A stretch of DNA of 64,000 nt from Rhizomys pruinosus (GCA_009823505.1 VZQC01006583.1:907344-971343), one strand, 5' to 3'. Shown: positions 22,070-33,976, counted from the stretch's first letter. Numbers and translations: made by a program. The notes: generated by a model not told the origin, from the letters alone.

Positions 22070-22165
22070 AGTAAAAGAACAACAACAGAAAGATTGCATC
22101 AGAAAACGGACTGAAATGGTGAATTGGGAAGCGGGGGAGGGGCGGGAGAGGGACACGGGTGTATA
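22070..22165 (+). mobile_element. L1 3' UTR fragment
   Basis: The segment acaacaacagaaagattgca tcagaaa... matches the L1 3' UTR at 49,230-49,270 (acaacaacagaaaagactgc). An A20 run follows at 22,280-22,299. Confidence 0.6.
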
Positions 22166-22684
22166 TTTGTTTAATGCAAATTTAATTGACATGAGTTCAA
22201 CAAGTATCCAGTTTTGCCCAGACACTGTCTACAGGATACATGGAGTTTTAGGAGTTAGTAAAAGTAAATATGTGTATATTAAAAAAAAAAAAAAAAAAAA
22301 GAAAGGGCTGAAAGGAACTGGCAGACTTCATTCTGCTCCATATGAACTTGTGGACTGAGCACTGGACAGTGTCCATCACAGACGGTTTTTTTTTTTTGCT
22401 CTTTTCTCCCCTTTTCTTTGTTCAAACTCTAGCCAACGAGCAGGGTGGATTCTGCTCTGCTGATGACATTTGTGGTGTTGGTTTGTGTGATATCCTCAGG
22501 GTGGACTGACACATGACAGGTATTAGATAAATAGTTAAAAGAACAAATACACACAAGTAAAAATCACAATTGGTATCACCCACACTTTACCTGAGTTCCT
22601 GTATGTAGTTCTGAAAATATTCTGATTAGATCATTATAGGAAATAACCCCTGAAGGGAGTATGTTTGACAAAACAGCTTTTATG

Positions 22685-23020
22685 CAGATATTTTATTTAC
22701 TTATTTTGTGTGCATGTTCATGTTTGTATGTGGACACACATGTACATGCACATGTGTATGGAGGCCAGAGGTCAAACTTGGGTATCATTCCTCAGGAGCC
22801 TTGAGACAGTGTCTCACTGGGACCTGGGGCTCATCAATCGGTTAGCCTATGCTAGCTGGTCAGTGAGCCCTGGGTCCTGTCTCACCTTCCCAGTACTGGG
22901 ATTGCAAGCGCACCCCCACCACAACTGTTTTTTTTTTTTCCATTTTGCTGCTGAGATTCAAACTTGGGGATTTGTCCTTGTGTGGAAAGCAACTTTAACC
23001 CACAGAGAAGTCCTCCCAGA
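22685..23020 (-). mobile_element. B4/RSINE1-type SINE, minus strand
   Basis: Starts on plus with a TG/CA-rich tail (22,710-22,760), then ggaggccagaggtcaaactt, the gagacagtgtctcactggga B1-like half, and ends gtggaaagcaactttaaccc. Confidence 0.75.
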
Positions 23021-23870
23021 CCTGGTGTGGACTATTTATGGTTAAGAAACCCTGGAATGTGCAATGCCCTCGCTGCATTCTGTAATGGTACACTGAGATT
23101 TTCCATCCCTCCAAAGGAGGCTCGGCAGGTCATTAGGAAAAATCATTTGATTCCTAGGATACAAAAGGGTGAGGACTGAGGTAATAATAATCATTAACTG
23201 TGTAGACCAGCATCCTGGAGGGCCTCTCATCAAAACTATGGCTCCTTCTGAAGTTAACATCAATTCTCAGTGAAATGGCCAGAAGATGTCACTTGAGTGG
23301 CCATTCTGGGAGAGCTGGCTCCCAGATCTACAGACACACTGGGACTAATGGGCACTTCCATCCAGGCTTTGTTCCCAATCAGTCCTCAAAGCCTCTTCCT
23401 GCCAAGAGAACAAATGTTTGTAAGTACTCCTTGCATTTCTGTGAGGTCTGAAACTTGCCCATAATTTGTCTAATTTGTAGTTGATCATGGGGAAGATAAT
23501 GAGTGGGAAGATGGAGGAAGCGGAGGACAGGTTGCTAGGAAACTGATTTACTTCTCACATCCAGACAATAAGGAAAGACACAGTGCTAATGAGTCCAGTT
23601 GCCATCAGTCTCAGTTCCAAGGATACTTGGTTGTAAAAATGGTCTCATCATGAAAAAGCACCAGAGGCAGAGGCTGTGCAGGGAGGGGAGCAGGGTGGAC
23701 CTGCTGGTGGTGGCGGGGTGTGGGGGGGTCTGCAGTGTCAGAAACTAAGCAGAAAGGTCCATAATAGTGCAAACCTCTGTAAAAGATTTGCTGATTTGCT
23801 GTGGGAGTCTGTGAAGCTGGGTTAGCACAGGATTTGCTTAGTCCCATCAACTTCTTTTTCTTCCTTTTCT
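23021..23870. other. Intergenic, nothing recognised
   Basis: No feature supported. Confidence 0.5.
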
Positions 23871-24078
23871 GGGGGGAAGACGGGAGGAAATGGAGGAGAA
23901 GTAGGAGAAAGGGGAGGAAGAGGAAGAAGAGAAGGAGGAAAAGAAAGAGGGGAAGAAAGAAGAGGAGGAGGAGGAAGAAGAAGAGGAAGAAGAGGAAGAG
24001 AAGAAAGGAGGAAAAAGAAGAGAAGAAAGAAGAGGAGGGGGAGGAAGAGGAGGAAGGGGGAGGAGGGAGAAGGAATAG
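23871..24078. repeat. Homopurine (GGA/GAA)n tract
   Basis: About 200 bp of plus strand with almost no pyrimidines (interrupted at 23,881, 23,890 and 23,902). It encodes Lys/Arg/Glu-rich open frames on plus and Ser/Leu/Phe-rich ones on minus; these are artefacts. Confidence 0.95.
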
Positions 24079-24424
24079 ACCAAGAGGGAGAGTGGGAAGG
24101 AAGGAGACCCTCTCGAGGAAAAGTAAGTAGCTGTGCTCACACAAGGCACAGTGCTTGCGTTTGCAAGAGAGCACACTCTTCCTTTTCTTTCTTCTTTTGT
24201 TAAGGACACATTGATATTAATCCTCCCCAGATTCTTTCAAGTATTTTGGGACTTCATGAACAAGAATTGAATGGGATAGAATCAGGCACAGTTTTTATGA
24301 AGCCCACGGAGGGTATAGGAATAGACACTTGATCAAAGGCAATAGCCTAGGAATGGAGAGGAGCGCAAGTCAGGTGGAGGAAGAAGAGATATGGTGGTAT
24401 GGTGTCCTCTCTTGCTCTGATAAA
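24079..24424. other. Intergenic, nothing recognised
   Basis: No feature supported. Confidence 0.5.
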
Positions 24425-24888
24425 TGTTTTATGTTGGAAAACAGATGCACAAATGAAAGCTGCGAGGCAAGGTTTATTCATGACCAGGCCAAACTTCCAA
24501 GCACCTCAGAAGTAGGAGAGAAGAATCGGCCCTGATCAGAAGTAAGGAAGTCTTTTTATAGTCAGAGAGAAACTTTGATTTCTGTGTGAGAGTTACAGAA
24601 GTGGATCAGTCACTCCCCAGAAACACAGCATAAAACAATTACATGCCATGTGATTCATAAAAGTGCAGAGGAAGAACAAAGTTTGAAAACAAGTTACCTG
24701 ATCCTCAGTTAGCCCTTAACAAGTGGACCCTTAAGTTGAAACAAATTCTAAAAACATGTTGTCATTACAATGAACAGTATAGAGATAGATAAATCATTCC
24801 TCATAGGATTAAGTAGACCCCTTGCCTGAAACAAAGTTTTAGAAAAAACAAGTTACTATTGCAAGGAACAATGTGGTGCCACATCATT
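24425..24888 (-). mobile_element. LTR-like block, minus strand
   Basis: On the minus strand there is a TATA-like element (ctataaaaag, reverse of 24,553) upstream of an AATAAA (reverse of tttattca at 24,474), the order expected for U3-R. No edges or target duplication are certain. Confidence 0.4.
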
Positions 24889-24889
24889 G

Positions 24890-25275
24890 CCTGTACCAAT
24901 AAACACTGTGACGAAAAGGAACTTAGGAGAGGACAAGGTTTCTTGGGCTTTCTTGTAGGTCACAATAAAATAATAATAATAATAATAATAAATAATAATC
25001 ACTGTGGGAAGTCAGGGCAGGAGCTCAAGCAGGAACCACAGAGGAATGCTGCCAACTGGCTCCCTCTCTGGCCCAGTCAGCAGGCCTCCTTCTATAGCCC
25101 AGGCCCATCTGCCCAGGGGTGGAGCCACCCACAATGGGCTGGGCCCTCCTACATCAATCAAGCAGGTCTCACAGAGACATGACCACAGGTCAGTCAGATC
25201 TGAGAATCCCTTCAGCTAAGGCTCCCTCTCCCCAGATGACTCGTTTGTGCTTAGTTGACAATAAAAACGAACCAC
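24890..25275 (-). mobile_element. Interspersed repeat, family R, with (AAT)n insertion
   Basis: Starts aaacactgtgacgaaaagga, contains cacaatgggctgggccctcc and ends gatgactcgtttgtgcttag ttgacaat. A (AAT)n run lies at about 24,967-25,000. Confidence 0.7.
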
Positions 25276-25768
25276 AGACTTGGTTTTGGCTGAGCCAGAT
25301 GGGAGGATTTGTTTCCCTGGAGGACATCATCGAGGAACGTGGTCAGGAACGTTGGTCCTGAAGTTCAGTGTCAACCTGTTGAACTAGAACCTCTACCATC
25401 TGCTGTTCTTTAAACACTGATGTTCCCAGTGGCATGTGTGTGTGTAGTGTTTGTGTATGTGGTATGTTGTGTTTATATGTATATGTGTATGTGTTTATGC
25501 ATTATGTTTTTGTATGTATGTGTATATATTCATATGTGTGTTTATTTTGAGTCATCCTTGCTTTCTGAGAACATGTGCTTCAGGCTTTCATGATTATGTT
25601 GTGTAATTCCTGCTTCCTTTCCTGAATGAGCCATTTTCTTAGAAAATCTTTTTTTTTTGTCAATAACTGTAGAAGTAAAATCCAGGGACAAGATGTTTTA
25701 TACTCAGGCTCCTCTTACTATTGCTAAGGATCAATGTAGTGATAAATAATTGCTAGGAACAAGGCAAG

Positions 25769-25772
<4 letters not shown>
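25276..25772. repeat. TG/TA-rich simple sequence in intergenic DNA
   Basis: An imperfect TG/TA-rich stretch at 25,435-25,545; nothing else recognised. Confidence 0.6.
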
Positions 25773-25807
<35 letters not shown>

Positions 25808-25829
25808 TGTGTGTGTGTGTGTGTGTGTA
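25773..25829. repeat. (GT)n microsatellite
   Basis: Two GT runs separated by a single gaat interruption. Confidence 0.97.
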
Positions 25830-25857
25830 GAATGATGATTGACATATACATATTATT

Positions 25858-26045
25858 CTAGTTTGGTTTCTGTGGCTGTGCTGAAACACTTGGACCAAAA
25901 GCAACTTGGGGAATAAGGGATTATTTGACTCGACACTTCCAGGCATAGTCCATGATTGAGAGAAAACAGGGCAGGAAGTCAAGCAGGAATTTGGAGCACA
26001 GGAACACTGCTTGTGGCTTGCTCACTGGTTCATGCTTAAGTGAGC
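25858..26045 (-). mobile_element. Interspersed repeat, family R, truncated
   Basis: tctagtttggtttctgtggc, ccaaaagcaacttggggaat and ggcaggaagtcaagcaggaa are the standard order of this family's minus copies. The copy ends abruptly at a CCT-rich stretch (26,052-26,090). Confidence 0.7.
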
Positions 26046-26094
26046 TTTATTCTTCCTCATCCTCTTCCTCCTCTTCCTCCTCCTTCTCCTTTGG

Positions 26095-26150
26095 ATTTTT
26101 GAGACAGGGTCTGACTATGTAGCCCCAGCTGTCAGGTGACTCTACGCTGT
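26095..26150 (-). mobile_element. B1 SINE fragment
   Basis: tttttgagacagggtctgac tatgtagccccagctg is the B1 3' part in reverse orientation. Confidence 0.7.
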
Positions 26151-26639
26151 CAAGTTGAAAGTTAAATATGACCTCCCCCCACACACATACACATGCACAT
26201 CCCCACTTATTAATATTTCTATATAGAACCATCTCCATTTGTATTAGGCTAACCGTGATTTTTCCACTCATGTCTCCAACTAGAATCCATGAACACAGAT
26301 CATACTAAGCCCCTCCCATCACTTATATGAAGTTTCCAACTTCAACTACAAAACCTCTCATTTCCACTCTCCTAACCCCTTTTCTTAGTTGTGCAAGGTC
26401 AGTGTACATGGTCTATGGCTTCAGAGCTGGTCTGTGCCCATCTGGAAGAAAGACTCCATTAGTAGTTCACTCTCAACACATTCTGCTTTGTGTCTTGCAG
26501 GTTTCACTAATTCCACTGTTCGATTGATGGTCCCTCTCGGATGAATTTGTTTTGTACAGATTGGTTCTGTTAGATTCTCCACCATAGTCCACACCCCTGG
26601 GACTCCTCTTCTTCCTCTTTAAATTATTATATTTTAAAC
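26151..26639. other. Intergenic, nothing recognised
   Basis: No feature supported. Confidence 0.45.
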
Positions 26640-26835
26640 AATTTGCATACATTAAGGTTCTTCACTGTGCTATTCATAAATTCTACAGGTTTTGACAAGG
26701 GCACAGTGTTGTACATCCATAGTAATGGTCTCATAAAGTGATTTACAAGCCACTGTGCTTGAACCCCCTGCCTGAATGCCTAGACACAACCAGTGTGTTG
26801 TCTATAACTATACTTCTAGTTTCCTGTTTAGTAAT
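26640..26835 (-). mobile_element. Ancient L1M 3' UTR fragment
   Basis: attctacaggttttgacaag ggcacagtgttgtacatcca is recognisable as the reverse complement of eutherian L1M 3' UTRs. With the 28.2-29.2 kb pieces it probably formed one ancient copy later split by SINEs. Confidence 0.65.
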
Positions 26836-27357
26836 GTGTATTGGGTCCCCAGGACCACTCCCAGGTGTCACGCTTCCTTGGAAGGCATCCAGGGATTCTG
26901 CATAGTGTTGTTGCCATGTTCACGAGTTGCTGCAGTGAAAAGCTCACCCACAGCAGAGGAAACAGAGCGGAGCCTGGAGAGTCAGGCGAGGCTTCCAAAG
27001 GTCTGCCCACTGAGGCACACCACAGGAGCATCTGTACTGCTGCACTTGGCGACCACTACGGTGTGGAGTCTGTCTTGGGGAAGCTTATCAGAGACACCCA
27101 CCCAGGGTTTCTGTTGGGGCTAAATACACGGGCTCCTTCTTCCTGGAATACATGAAAATCCCAGACTCCTGGATTGACAGTAGTGTCAGCATAGCCTAAA
27201 TTGTTTGCACACAGGGTTTAGGCACTGCAAACTGCTCTTACATACCTAGCCTAATGGAAACACTTCTGAAATCCAGGCTCCTACACAGGAGCCAAGAACT
27301 GCCTTGAAAGCTGGTCTTCTAGGGGCAACAGCCTTGAGTCTCCCGTGATAACACTTC
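26836..27357. other. Intergenic, nothing recognised
   Basis: Open frames at 26,776-27,155 have no motif or splice evidence I can defend. Confidence 0.4.
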
Positions 27358-27391
27358 CTTTTGTTTGTTTGTTTGTTTGTTTTGTTGTTGT

Positions 27392-27528
27392 TTTGAGACA
27401 GGCTCTCCCTGTAGTCCCAGCTGTCCTGGAACTCACTCTGTAGACCAGGCTGGCCTTGAACTCACAAAGATCTGCCTGCCTCTGCCTCCCAAGTGCTAGG
27501 ATTAAAGGTGTGCGCCACCACGCCCGGC
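27392..27528 (-). mobile_element. B1 SINE, full length
   Basis: Reads ttttgagacaggctctccct to gtgcgccaccacgcccggc on plus, the complete reverse of B1, with a TTTG-rich tail at 27,358-27,391. Confidence 0.97.
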
Positions 27529-27535
27529 AACACTT

Positions 27536-27553
27536 CTTTTATTTTATTTTATT

Positions 27554-27584
<31 letters not shown>

Positions 27585-27800
27585 TTCGAATGTATTGTCT
27601 GCATGTAGGTTTATGCACCCATGTCATGCAATGCTGTGGAGGTCAGAAGAGGGCGTCGGATTCCCCTGGAACTGGAGTTGTTGTTCTGGAATTGGAGTTA
27701 TAGACGGTTCTCAGCCGCCATGTGGGTGCTGGGGATCGAACCCAAGTCCTCTGCAAGAGCAGTTGGTGCTCTTAACTGCTAGGCCATCTCTCCAGCCCTC
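27536..27800 (-). mobile_element. B2 SINE, full length, with (ATTT)n tail
   Basis: An ATTTT/ATTT run (27,536-27,586) is the tail; then gtcatgcaatgctgtggagg, ggggatcgaacccaagtcct and the head gccatctctccagccc. An 18-19 bp segment (ctggaactggagttgttgtt) is partly duplicated inside. Confidence 0.95.
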
Positions 27801-28214
27801 GCCCCCCCAGCAGCACTTCTTAACTTCATATAAAATCAGTCACACCATATATTCCTTTTCATGTGAGTGGATGATGTATATATGCTGTATGTGTCTGTAT
27901 GTAGGTGTGAGCATATGTATGTATGCATCTTTGAGTGTTTATGTGGGTGAGGCTCAGGTGTGTGCATGGCATGGAGCATGTTTGATCCAAGGACAACCTC
28001 ATGTGTCTGTTCTCACCATCACCTTACCTGAGGCAGAGTCTCTGTTCTTTGTCACCTCATACACAGGCTAACTGATGCATTGACTTCCTGGGACTTTCCT
28101 GCGTCTGCCTTCCATCTTGCTTTAGGAGAGCTGAGGTTACACATACACACTTTGCATCCAGATTTACATGGGGTTTGGGGATTCTAGCTCTGGTCTTCAT
28201 GTTTGGATGGCAAG

Positions 28215-29175
28215 AGCCATCCCACAATCCTATATTCTGTTTAGAATGTCTTCTTTCACTCAGCAATGTATACTGAAGATTCATCTCTGTGTTAACAAGT
28301 TTTGATAGCTTATTCCTTTTCATAGCTAAATAGTACTTTGTTGTTTGGGCATATCACATTTCTCTATTGAAGTGTAGATTGACTACTTTTTAAAAAGATT
28401 ATTAATAGGGACTGGAGAGATGGCTAAGTGGTTAAGAGCACTAGCTGCTCTTGCAGAGGGCCCAGTTTTGATTCCCAGAACCCACATGGTGGCTAACAAC
28501 CGCCTGCATCTCTAGTTCCAGGAATCCTGTGCCTTCTTCCTCTTCTGACCTCCATAGGCATTGCACAACATAGGTGCAGTTTTTTTGTGTGGATGTGAAA
28601 TTTCAAATCAGGAGTAGGATTGCTTGATGTGTGATGACTATGTTTAAATTTGAGAGAAACTGCCAAACAGTTTATCAAAGTACCTGTGCCTCTTATACCC
28701 TTACTAACATGGGAGTCCCTGTTGTTTCTTGTCTGAGCCAATAATTGGTGTGATGGGGCACCTTTAATTGTTTTTAAGCCACTGTAATAGGTGCATCATA
28801 GAATGTACTTGTTTTAATTTGCCTTTCCTTAATTGTATACAAGATTGAACACCTTCTATCTTCTTGGGTGAGTTGTCTTTTCACAAAATATGTGTATTTG
28901 TAATTAGTCAGTTTATATTTTATGGTTGAGAGAAGTTTGTTGTATATTTTAGATACAAATCTAATTTGTTGGAATCTTCTGGCACCATTAGTTGAAGACA
29001 GTATCTTTTCTCACATTGAAATGCCCTCTGGCCTTGATAAAAAAATCAACTGATAGTGTTTGTGTGTTTAGTGTTTTCCATCTTAATGATTGTGTCTCTT
29101 TATTTTCATTGATACCATATTACCTTGATTATTGAAGCTTTATGGTTAAGTCTTGTAATTGTGCAATTTGAGTCT
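28215..29175 (-). mobile_element. Ancient L1M ORF2/3' fragment, interrupted by a B2
   Basis: On plus: cttctttcactcagcaatgt, cttattccttttcatagcta, gagaaactgccaaacagttt, cttgttttaatttgcctttc and ataccatattaccttgatta, all landmarks of the minus strand of old eutherian L1 ORF2. A younger B2 sits at 28,408-28,590. Confidence 0.8.
28408..28590 (+). mobile_element. B2 SINE
   Basis: Head gggactggagagatggctaa, cattgcacaacataggtgc block near the end. Nested in the ancient L1M copy. Confidence 0.9.
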
Positions 29176-29180
29176 TTAAT

Positions 29181-29396
29181 CTTTCTTTCTTTCTTTCTTT
29201 CTTTCTTCCTTTCTTTCTCTCTTCCTTCCTTCTTTCCTTCCTTCCTTCCTTCCTTCCTTCCTTCCTTCCTTCCTTCCTTTCTTTCTCTCTCTCTCCCTTC
29301 TCTCTCTCTGTTCTTTCCTCCCTCCCTCCCTTCCTTCCTTCCTTCCTTCCTTCCTTCCTTCCATCCTTCCTTCCTTCGTCCTTCCCTTCTTTTTTT
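29181..29396. repeat. (CTTT)n/(CTTC)n homopyrimidine tract
   Basis: About 215 bp of nearly pure pyrimidine built of TTTC, TTCC and CTCT units. The Ser/Leu/Phe-rich and Arg/Lys/Glu-rich open frames over it are artefacts. Confidence 0.97.
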
Positions 29397-31266
29397 CTGG
29401 AAGGTTATCTGCCTTGGAATTACACCCTAGCCCCTTAATCCTTCTTTAACACTGTGTCACCTACTCAAGGTCTGTTTCCTTTCCATGTAAACTTTAGAAT
29501 CAATTTGTTTACATATACAACATATCTGATATGAACAAGTGTTCATCGAAGGACTTCTAATAGTCATTAGTATGTCATAAGTCATTAGACTTATAGCACA
29601 TCTTAGTAGGTTAAACATTTTGTTTCCAAAGTGAGTACACTGTTATATTTTATTTTTTCCCTGAATCTATATTCTATGACCCCAGAGATGGTGTCCTTTG
29701 TTTGACTCATTAAGACAATGGCAATCATGGAAACAGTTACGGAGCCATGTTAACAGTTTAATCAGAATCAAGGTCTTAACCAAATGCCCCTCTTTATTTT
29801 GTGGCTATGAATGCATTTTAGTCAGGTCTCCAATTACAACTCAGATAACCTGGCATTTAGCATCAAAGTTCATAGAAACCTGACGTGGGCTTTATCTGGT
29901 TTAAAAGATCTTAGAATTTCATGGTGGATGAATGGCTTCTCATCCAGCTTATTGCCCCTTATTACAGCCAGTGACTAATGGTGATTCCCTAGAATAGACA
30001 ATGTAACGTCCTTGCATTAGAGTGACATAACATTATATGATTTAGTAGAGGAATAGCAGGTAAATCTTATTATCCCATACCTCTGATGTCTGCCAGCCAT
30101 CGTCCAATAGACACAGCGGAGGGAGGGCATCCTTGCTGACAACTCTGTTGTGATGCACTGAAAACTGACATCAAGCTCACTGGGCTTTTGTTGCCTCTTC
30201 ACCCTCAGAAGGGCGATGGACCTATTCTGTTGCCCTGTTCCCATGACTAGAGCTCTAATGATGAGTCTCAAAGAATCTCTCCAAGCAGTCAATAGAATTC
30301 TCCTCTCCCCTTTAATCTAACACTGCTTTTCTTCTGAGGCCTCAGTAATTGATTTGAGCACTTTTGAAAGGTCACTCACGACTGTCCCCCTATGGTCACG
30401 AGCTCAGTGGTCCACAGAGATGCCGAGGCATTTGCCTGCTGTCTCCATGCCTCAGACATCAGCTGGTTTTATGTCTTTATAGATAAGCGGGGAGATAGTT
30501 GTTGGTCCAGCCATTGGTTAGTCCTGTTGATAGACTTCTTTCTTTATGAAACCATGTTAGCAGTGTGAGTAATTTCGTGGCTAGAGGGGCTCAAACAGTG
30601 GCTCTCACAAAAGCGTGGCAGCAAGGGGATGTGTGACAGCTGGAAGCCGAGTCATCACACATCCACCCACAAATGTGAAGTAGAGAATGTGAACTGGAGG
30701 AGGGGCAAGGCTGTGATCCTACACCTGTCCAAACTGCACCACCACTGGTGAACAAGAGTTCAAATGCCTGAGCTTGTGGGGAGTATTTCTCTTTCAAACT
30801 GCCACAGAGAGTTCATCAAAAGGTGTCTGGAGGAAGTATTCCTGGGATGTGATATCTGGATGGAGATCTCCCTGGCGTGAGGAAGAAGTGGTCCAGGTAT
30901 CTGGGGGCCAGTGAGCTCTGCACGGCAAACACAAACCAGTGAGTAGGAATGAGCTGGATAGAGCAGAGAGAGAGGGGCTGGCTGTCATCAGAGTAGCTGT
31001 GAGGGGATGGTGACAGCGGTTTCCAGGGAGCTAAAAAAAGAAAATTAAAAAAAAAAAAAACGATTTCAGTAGAAGGGGAGCTAAAGCATTGCTAAGAGGC
31101 AGAACAAAGAGAGAATGTGCATTTGATGTCTACTGGCCACTGGTGATCAGGATGCAGATGGTTGACTACTTCAGTAGGTTAGAGAACAGCTTCATGAAAA
31201 GGATTCCAAGAAATGTGGGTCCTGAGGGAATGGATCCAGAGAACAGCTAGTTGGATGGGATTTTTC
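29397..31266. other. Intergenic, nothing recognised
   Basis: About 1.9 kb of unique-looking DNA with an A-rich run at 31,044-31,061. Open frames are short and unsupported. Confidence 0.45.
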
Positions 31267-31267
31267 T

Positions 31268-31460
31268 TTGCTAAAAGATTTATTTTATTTTTAAAAACAC
31301 ATGCATGAGTCTGTATCTATGTGCACATGAGTGCAAGAACTTATGGAGACCAGACGGCGTTGGATCCCCTGTGGCTGGAGTTACGGGTGCTGATTGCCTG
31401 ACATGAGTGCTGGGAAATGAACTTGGGTCCTCTGTAGGAGCAGCCAGGGATTTTAACCCC
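31268..31460 (-). mobile_element. B2 SINE, minus strand
   Basis: Tail ttaaaaacacatgcatgagt, then gttggatcccctgtggctgg and aatgaacttgggtcctctgt on plus. Confidence 0.8.
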
Positions 31461-31890
31461 TGCTCTGGAAAGGCAAAGGGAGGCTTCGGCTCTCCGTCAT
31501 CCTGCCCCACTCTGCAGAAAGGGCTAGACGAAAATCTTGCTGGGAATAAAGTCTGAGTCTGATTATGAAATCCAAGGGATTGTCTTCTTTGGGGAGCTCT
31601 GACACAGATAAGGAATTGGACTAGAGCAGCTGTGACCAACTTACGATCAGAGTGCTCCATATATCCCCAGATAGCTAATCACATGGGCCAACATGTTTGT
31701 AGATGTCCCTGTCAAAAGGCTGGATGCTGCCGATCACCACACTCTTCATTTGAAACCATGGCAAACTGACCTCAGAAGTATTAACTGGCAGACTTTCAAA
31801 GTATAACTCTCAGACTGAAAGTCTTAAAAGTTGTGGAGTCCCTTCCTAGGTCTGGATCCTGAAAATCATGAACAAATTTAATAATGATTA
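31461..31890. other. Intergenic, nothing recognised
   Basis: No feature supported. Confidence 0.45.
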
Positions 31891-31894
31891 GCTA

Positions 31895-32010
31895 AGAGCC
31901 AGGTGTGGCGGCATGTGTTAGAGCCCAGAGCTGGGAAGCTGAGGAGGGAGGATAATGTGTTTCAGGCCATCTTGCCATATATAGCAAGACCTGCCTCTAA
32001 AAGAAAACAG
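31895..32010 (+). mobile_element. B1/PB1-like SINE, diverged
   Basis: gagccaggtgtggcggcatg, ctgaggagggaggataatgt and atatagcaagacctgcctct fit a degenerate B1 monomer. Confidence 0.65.
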
Positions 32011-32477
32011 TGTAGCTGCAGGAGAGATCTCCTATAATTCCCAGACAGCTTCACAAGACAAAAATTTAGGAGAATAATTTAGATGCAGCTGTTTGAAGAA
32101 AAGTTACGCTATTGAAAAGCTGCCTGTGGAGGGTGCTCACAGGGGACTGGGTCTAGGGGCTGTAAATGCAAAGTTCTAGGTTTCTAAGGCCCTTGCCAGC
32201 TCTGAGATCCTGAGTCTGATATATTATTGCATTTCATGTTTTTTTTTTTTTTTTTTAAATAACATTGCCAATTTTACATTGTTTTTGCAAAAACTGCTCA
32301 TGTGTCCACTAGGGGGTAGTAGAGTGCTCTTCCAGGGTCTCTAGGGAGTTCATTTCCTCTGCTAGTGCATGGAGCCTGGGGAAAACAGTATCTACTGGGG
32401 GCGCTATTTCCTTTACTTGGTAAATGACAGCTTCTTCAGTGTTGAGATGATTAAGATGCAGGAAGTGGTCCACAGCA
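32011..32477. other. Intergenic, nothing recognised
   Basis: T16-17 run at 32,240-32,256; no other feature. Confidence 0.5.
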
Positions 32478-33128
32478 CTGTAAAGAACAGTGTGTGTGTG
32501 TGTGTGTGTGTGTGTAAATAACAGTGTGTGTGTGTGTGTGTGTAAATAACAGTGTGTGTGTGTGAAGAACAGTGTGTGTGTAAAGAACAGTGTGTGTGTA
32601 AAGAACAGTGTTTGTGTGTGTAAAGAACAGTGTTTGTGTGTGTGTAAAGAACAGTGTTTGTGTGTGTGTAAAGAACAGTGTGTGTAAAGAACAGTGTTTG
32701 TGTGTGTGTAAAGAACAGTGTGTGTGTGTGAAGAAGAGTGTGTGTGTAAAGAACAGTGTTTGTGTGTGTGTAAAGAACAGTGTTTGTGTGTTTGTAAAGA
32801 ACAGTGTTTGTGTGTGTAAAGAACAGTGTGTGTGTGTAAAGAACAGTGTTTGTGTGTGTAAAGAACAGTGTTTGTGTGTAAAGAACAGTGTTTGTGTGTG
32901 TGTAAAGAACAGTGTTTGTGTGTGTGTAAAGAACAGTGTGTGTAAAGAACAGTGTTTGTGTGTGTGAAGAACAGTGTTTGTGTGTGTGTAAAGAACAGTG
33001 TGTGTGTAAAGAACAGTGTGTAAAGAACAGTGTTTGTGTGTGTGTAAAGAACAGTGTGTGGGGGGCGTAAAGAACAGTGTTTGTGTGTGTAAAGAACAGT
33101 GTGTGTGTGCTTGTGTATGTGTGTAAAG
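32478..33128. repeat. TG-rich minisatellite of aaagaacagtgt(tgtg)n units
   Basis: About 25-30 units of variable length (roughly 14-26 bp), each with taaagaacagtgt followed by a short TG run. The variation is mostly in TG number. The 281- and 119-codon open frames (His/Thr/Leu or Val/Cys/Lys repeats) are artefacts of the repeat. Confidence 0.95.
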
Positions 33129-33539
33129 AACATTTTTTTAAGTAACAGGACCATAGATCTGGACTGGTTTGTATTTAATCAAGCAATCAAAAAATGATTG
33201 TTTTTCTATGATAGATGATTATCCTATCAAGAAAACTCTCACAACTTAACTTACTGTCCAAGTGCACAAATCTTATGAGTGTGGATGGTCCCAAGTTCTC
33301 AGCTTTCCCGTGGTAAGAACTGGTACATTCAGTACAAATGATCCTCTGATTTGAATGTTTCCTTGCAGTAGTGGTCAGCAGTAAGGTCCTCTCTCCACAG
33401 TGAATAGACACAGGATCACAGAGCAGAGCATCAAAGACTACTACAGTGTACTGTGTTGCTGGATTGTTGTATTAGTCAGGGATCTTTACAGAGGCAAAAC
33501 CAATAGAATGAATATGCACTATGGGTTAGAATGGGTGAC
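33129..33539. other. Intergenic, nothing recognised
   Basis: No feature supported; the segment tattagtcagggatctttac may begin an old repeat. Confidence 0.4.
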
Positions 33540-33777
33540 ACCAGTGGCCTGTCAGGGGTTAGAGCTAGGGAGGGAATACAGCTCAGACCAGTGTCCTGTC
33601 AGGGGTTAGAGCTAGGGAGGGAATACAGCTCAGACCAGTGTCCTGTCAGGAGTTAGAGCTAGGGAGGGAATACAGCTCAGACCAGTGTCCTGTCATGGGT
33701 TAGAGCTAGGGAGGGAATACAGCTCAGACCAGTGTCCTGTCAGGGGTTAGAGCTAGGGAGGGAATACAGCTCAGACC
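33540..33777. repeat. 47-bp minisatellite, 5 copies
   Basis: Units start near 33,551, 33,598, 33,645, 33,692 and 33,739 with gtcaggggttagagctaggg and end gctcagaccagtgtcct. Single-base variants (aggag, atggg) mark two units. Confidence 0.96.
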
Positions 33778-33847
33778 CAAAATGAGTCACGCTGATTTCA
33801 TTAAACAAAGAAACTTCTAAAAGAAAACTTCCTCAAAACCACAGAAT

Positions 33848-33976
33848 GGTCATATGAAAGCTGTGCATGTATACTGTGACTGCTGACTATGGTCACATGA
33901 AAGTTGTATATAAATCGTGTGATGGCTGATGATGGTCATGTGAAAGTTGTATATGTATCCTGTAGTGGCTGACTAT
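33848..33976. repeat. 43-bp imperfect tandem repeat, 3 copies
   Basis: Units start at 33,848, 33,891 and 33,934 with ggtca(t/c)(a/g)tgaaag and end ggctga(c/t)(t/g)at. More diverged than the neighbouring 47-bp array. Confidence 0.85.

Noticed and set aside
23611..24209. Ser/Leu/Phe-rich and Lys/Arg/Glu-rich frames of 109-187 codons
   Set aside because: They follow from the purine tract composition.
32309..33154. 281-codon His/Thr-rich frame and the opposite Val/Cys/Lys frame
   Set aside because: Direct translation of a TG-rich minisatellite; not a gene.
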